Below the pieces are notes generated by a model. It saw only the letters and a program-made list of their open reading frames with translations. It did no database searches and had not been told where the DNA came from. The position numbers were made by a program, and so were the translations under genes. DNA of 7,156 nt, from NCBI GenBank assembly GCA_938029995.1, contig CALHGI010000124.1, forward strand, positions 1 through 7,156, read 5' to 3'. Origin of the DNA: an uncultured cyanobacterium. GTDB lineage: Bacteria > Cyanobacteriota > Cyanobacteriia > Phormidesmidales > Phormidesmidaceae. Positions 5,765-7,156 of this stretch are shown here, one piece after another (the stretch's first letter is position 1; every line of letters starts with the position of its first letter).

Positions 5765-7156
5765 ATGACCATCAACTTGGATTCATTTGCCTACCAGTTG
5801 ACATTAAGTCAGCAAAAATTAACAGACTTAATGCAACATGTGGGCCAACCCATGCCATCTCCTATCCTGTTTCAAGAGAGCCTTGAAGAGTTGTCAAATG
5901 CCTTTGAAGAGGTCCATGTTCTGGTCGAAGAATTAGCCTTGCAGTACGACCAGTTAAAGGCTGTGCAAGATACCCTCAGAACAGATCGAGAACAATATTA
6001 TGAGCTATTTGATCTGGCCCCAGATGGTTATATTGTTACCGACCGAAACGGATTGATCCAACAGATTAATGCTACAGCCACTCGCCTGCTCAATCGTCGT
6101 CAACAGTTTTTTATTGGCAAGCCGTTGACGACGATCCTATCAATTTCCCAGCGCCCCCGACTGAATCAATTGCTCAGTCACCTCCGCCAGGGCAAAGCCC
6201 AGCAAAATGAAAATCTGTCGTTACATCCCCATAAAGGCATACCGTTCCAGGCTAGCTTCACCATTACAGTAATCCATGACTATCAAACTAAAATCATTGG
6301 GTTTCGCTGGTTATTTAGAGACTTGACCCCCCAGCAGCAGGCCACCATTGCCCTGCAAATAAGTGAAGAGCGCTACGCCACCCTAGCCGCAACGGTGCCG
6401 GTCGGAATTTTTCGCACCGATACCCAGGGGCACTGCATTTATGTCAATCAGCGCTGGTGTCAGATTTCTGGCCTGTCCCCAGAGGTCGTGCTCCAAGATA
6501 GATGGTTCCAAGCAATACATCCAGATGATCTACCGCATGTCACCACTGCCTGGGGGGAAGCGATGCCCAGAAATCGTTCCTTCCAACTGGAGTTTCGGTT
6601 TCAACATGCCAATGGCCAGGTGAAGTGGGTTTATGGACAGATTACCCCTGAAAAGAATGGCCAAAATAGCCCCATCGGCTATGTGGGGAGCATCACCGAT
6701 ATTACGGAGCTGAAACAGGCCCAGGAACTGCTAAGACACAATGCCCTGCATGATCCGTTAACCCACTTACCCAATCGCACCCTCCTATTGGAACGGTTGG
6801 AACTCACCCTGAATAGAGCCAACCGTAATGGCGATTACGATTATGCTGTTCTATTTTTAGATGTCGATCGGTTCAAGGTAATCAACGACAGCTTGGGTCA
6901 TACCATTGGTGACCAGCTACTATCGGCCTTGGCGGGCAGACTAGAGGCTTGTATTCGCCGTTGCGATACCCTGGCACGCCTGGGCGGTGATGAGTTTGCG
7001 ATTTTGCTAGAGGAAATTGATGGGCTCGATGATGCACTGGCAGTGTGCGATCGCATTCATGCCAGCCTCAAAACCCCGTTCAAGCTCAGCAGCTATGAAG
7101 TATTTGCCAACATCAGTATTGGCCTTGTGTGCAGCAGCGTCGGCTACGAAAAGTCG
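5765..7156 (+). CDS. PAS-PAS-GGDEF diguanylate cyclase, partial (first 464 aa; 3' end outside window)
   Basis: The encoded protein should make cyclic di-GMP from two GTP. A helical lead (residues 1-75, HVLVEEL) enters PAS1 (about 78-190), colinear with the two upstream paralogues: LFDLAPDGYIVTD at 81-93, GFRWLFRDLT at 179-188. PAS2 (from S200 to about 320) is of a different type from PAS2 of the other two: ERYATLAATVPVGIF, then HPDDL and an ITDITELKQAQ exit. GGDEF begins near HDPLTHLPNR (329-338). LFLDVDRFK and HTIGD supply metal and substrate residues, and the GGDEF signature itself is intact at 407-411. RRCD (398-401), five residues before it, fits the RxxD inhibitory site for product feedback. 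The frame is open to the window edge; the missing part must complete GGDEF and in such proteins often adds an EAL phosphodiesterase domain, which cannot be seen here. The ATG is the first start after an in-frame TAA at 5759-5761. Confidence 0.92.
   Translation, partial: MTINLDSFAYQLTLSQQKLTDLMQHVGQPMPSPILFQESLEELSNAFEEVHVLVEELALQYDQLKAVQDTLRTDREQYYELFDLAPDGYIVTDRNGLIQQINATATRLLNRRQQFFIGKPLTTILSISQRPRLNQLLSHLRQGKAQQNENLSLHPHKGIPFQASFTITVIHDYQTKIIGFRWLFRDLTPQQQATIALQISEERYATLAATVPVGIFRTDTQGHCIYVNQRWCQISGLSPEVVLQDRWFQAIHPDDLPHVTTAWGEAMPRNRSFQLEFRFQHANGQVKWVYGQITPEKNGQNSPIGYVGSITDITELKQAQELLRHNALHDPLTHLPNRTLLLERLELTLNRANRNGDYDYAVLFLDVDRFKVINDSLGHTIGDQLLSALAGRLEACIRRCDTLARLGGDEFAILLEEIDGLDDALAVCDRIHASLKTPFKLSSYEVFANISIGLVCSSVGYEKS
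7047..7054. repeat. HIP1 octamer GCGATCGC
   Basis: Third perfect HIP1 copy, in the GGDEF-domain coding region. Three copies in about 7 kb is far above chance (one expected per 65 kb for a random octamer) and supports a cyanobacterial host. Confidence 0.85.

Overview
The window looks like cyanobacterial chromosome. It has roughly balanced GC, three copies of the octamer GCGATCGC (HIP1, the highly iterated palindrome typical of many cyanobacteria), and densely packed PAS-rich signalling genes of a kind common in filamentous and Leptolyngbya/Synechococcus-like cyanobacteria. The genus cannot be fixed from the sequence. All five genes read on the + strand, and no tRNA, rRNA, mobile element or CRISPR array was seen.

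Layout: (1) 1-216 is the C-terminal end of a CheB-type protein-glutamate methylesterase. (2) 213-2072 is a CheR-type methyltransferase with PAS - heptad coiled coil - PAS appended; its ATG overlaps the cheB stop by 4 bp. Together the two resemble the large CheB-CheR-PAS fusion proteins of many bacteria, here split into two coupled genes. (3) 2155-4212 is a soluble hybrid-free histidine kinase, PAS-PAS-PAS-HisKA-HATPase. (4) 4328-5659 is a close paralogue of its sensory half that stops where the kinase would begin. (5) 5765 to the window end is a third member of the set, PAS-PAS-GGDEF, cut by the window edge inside the diguanylate cyclase domain.

The most notable structure is genes 3, 4 and 5. 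They share a gap-free N-terminal module of about 190 residues (helical lead plus PAS), with landmark residues at identical numbers: F82 of the LFDLAP motif and G179 of the GFRWLFRDLT motif. By hand count genes 3 and 4 are about 60% identical over this stretch, and genes 3 and 5 about 44%. The same input module is thus joined to three outputs: a phosphotransfer kinase, no output at all, and a c-di-GMP synthase.

Inferred role: a cytoplasmic sensory cluster linking CheB/CheR-type reversible glutamate methylation with phosphotransfer and cyclic-di-GMP. No MCP receptor, CheA, CheW, CheY or response regulator lies in the window, so the methylation substrate and the kinase partner are unknown. No gene-free stretch exceeds 120 bp.
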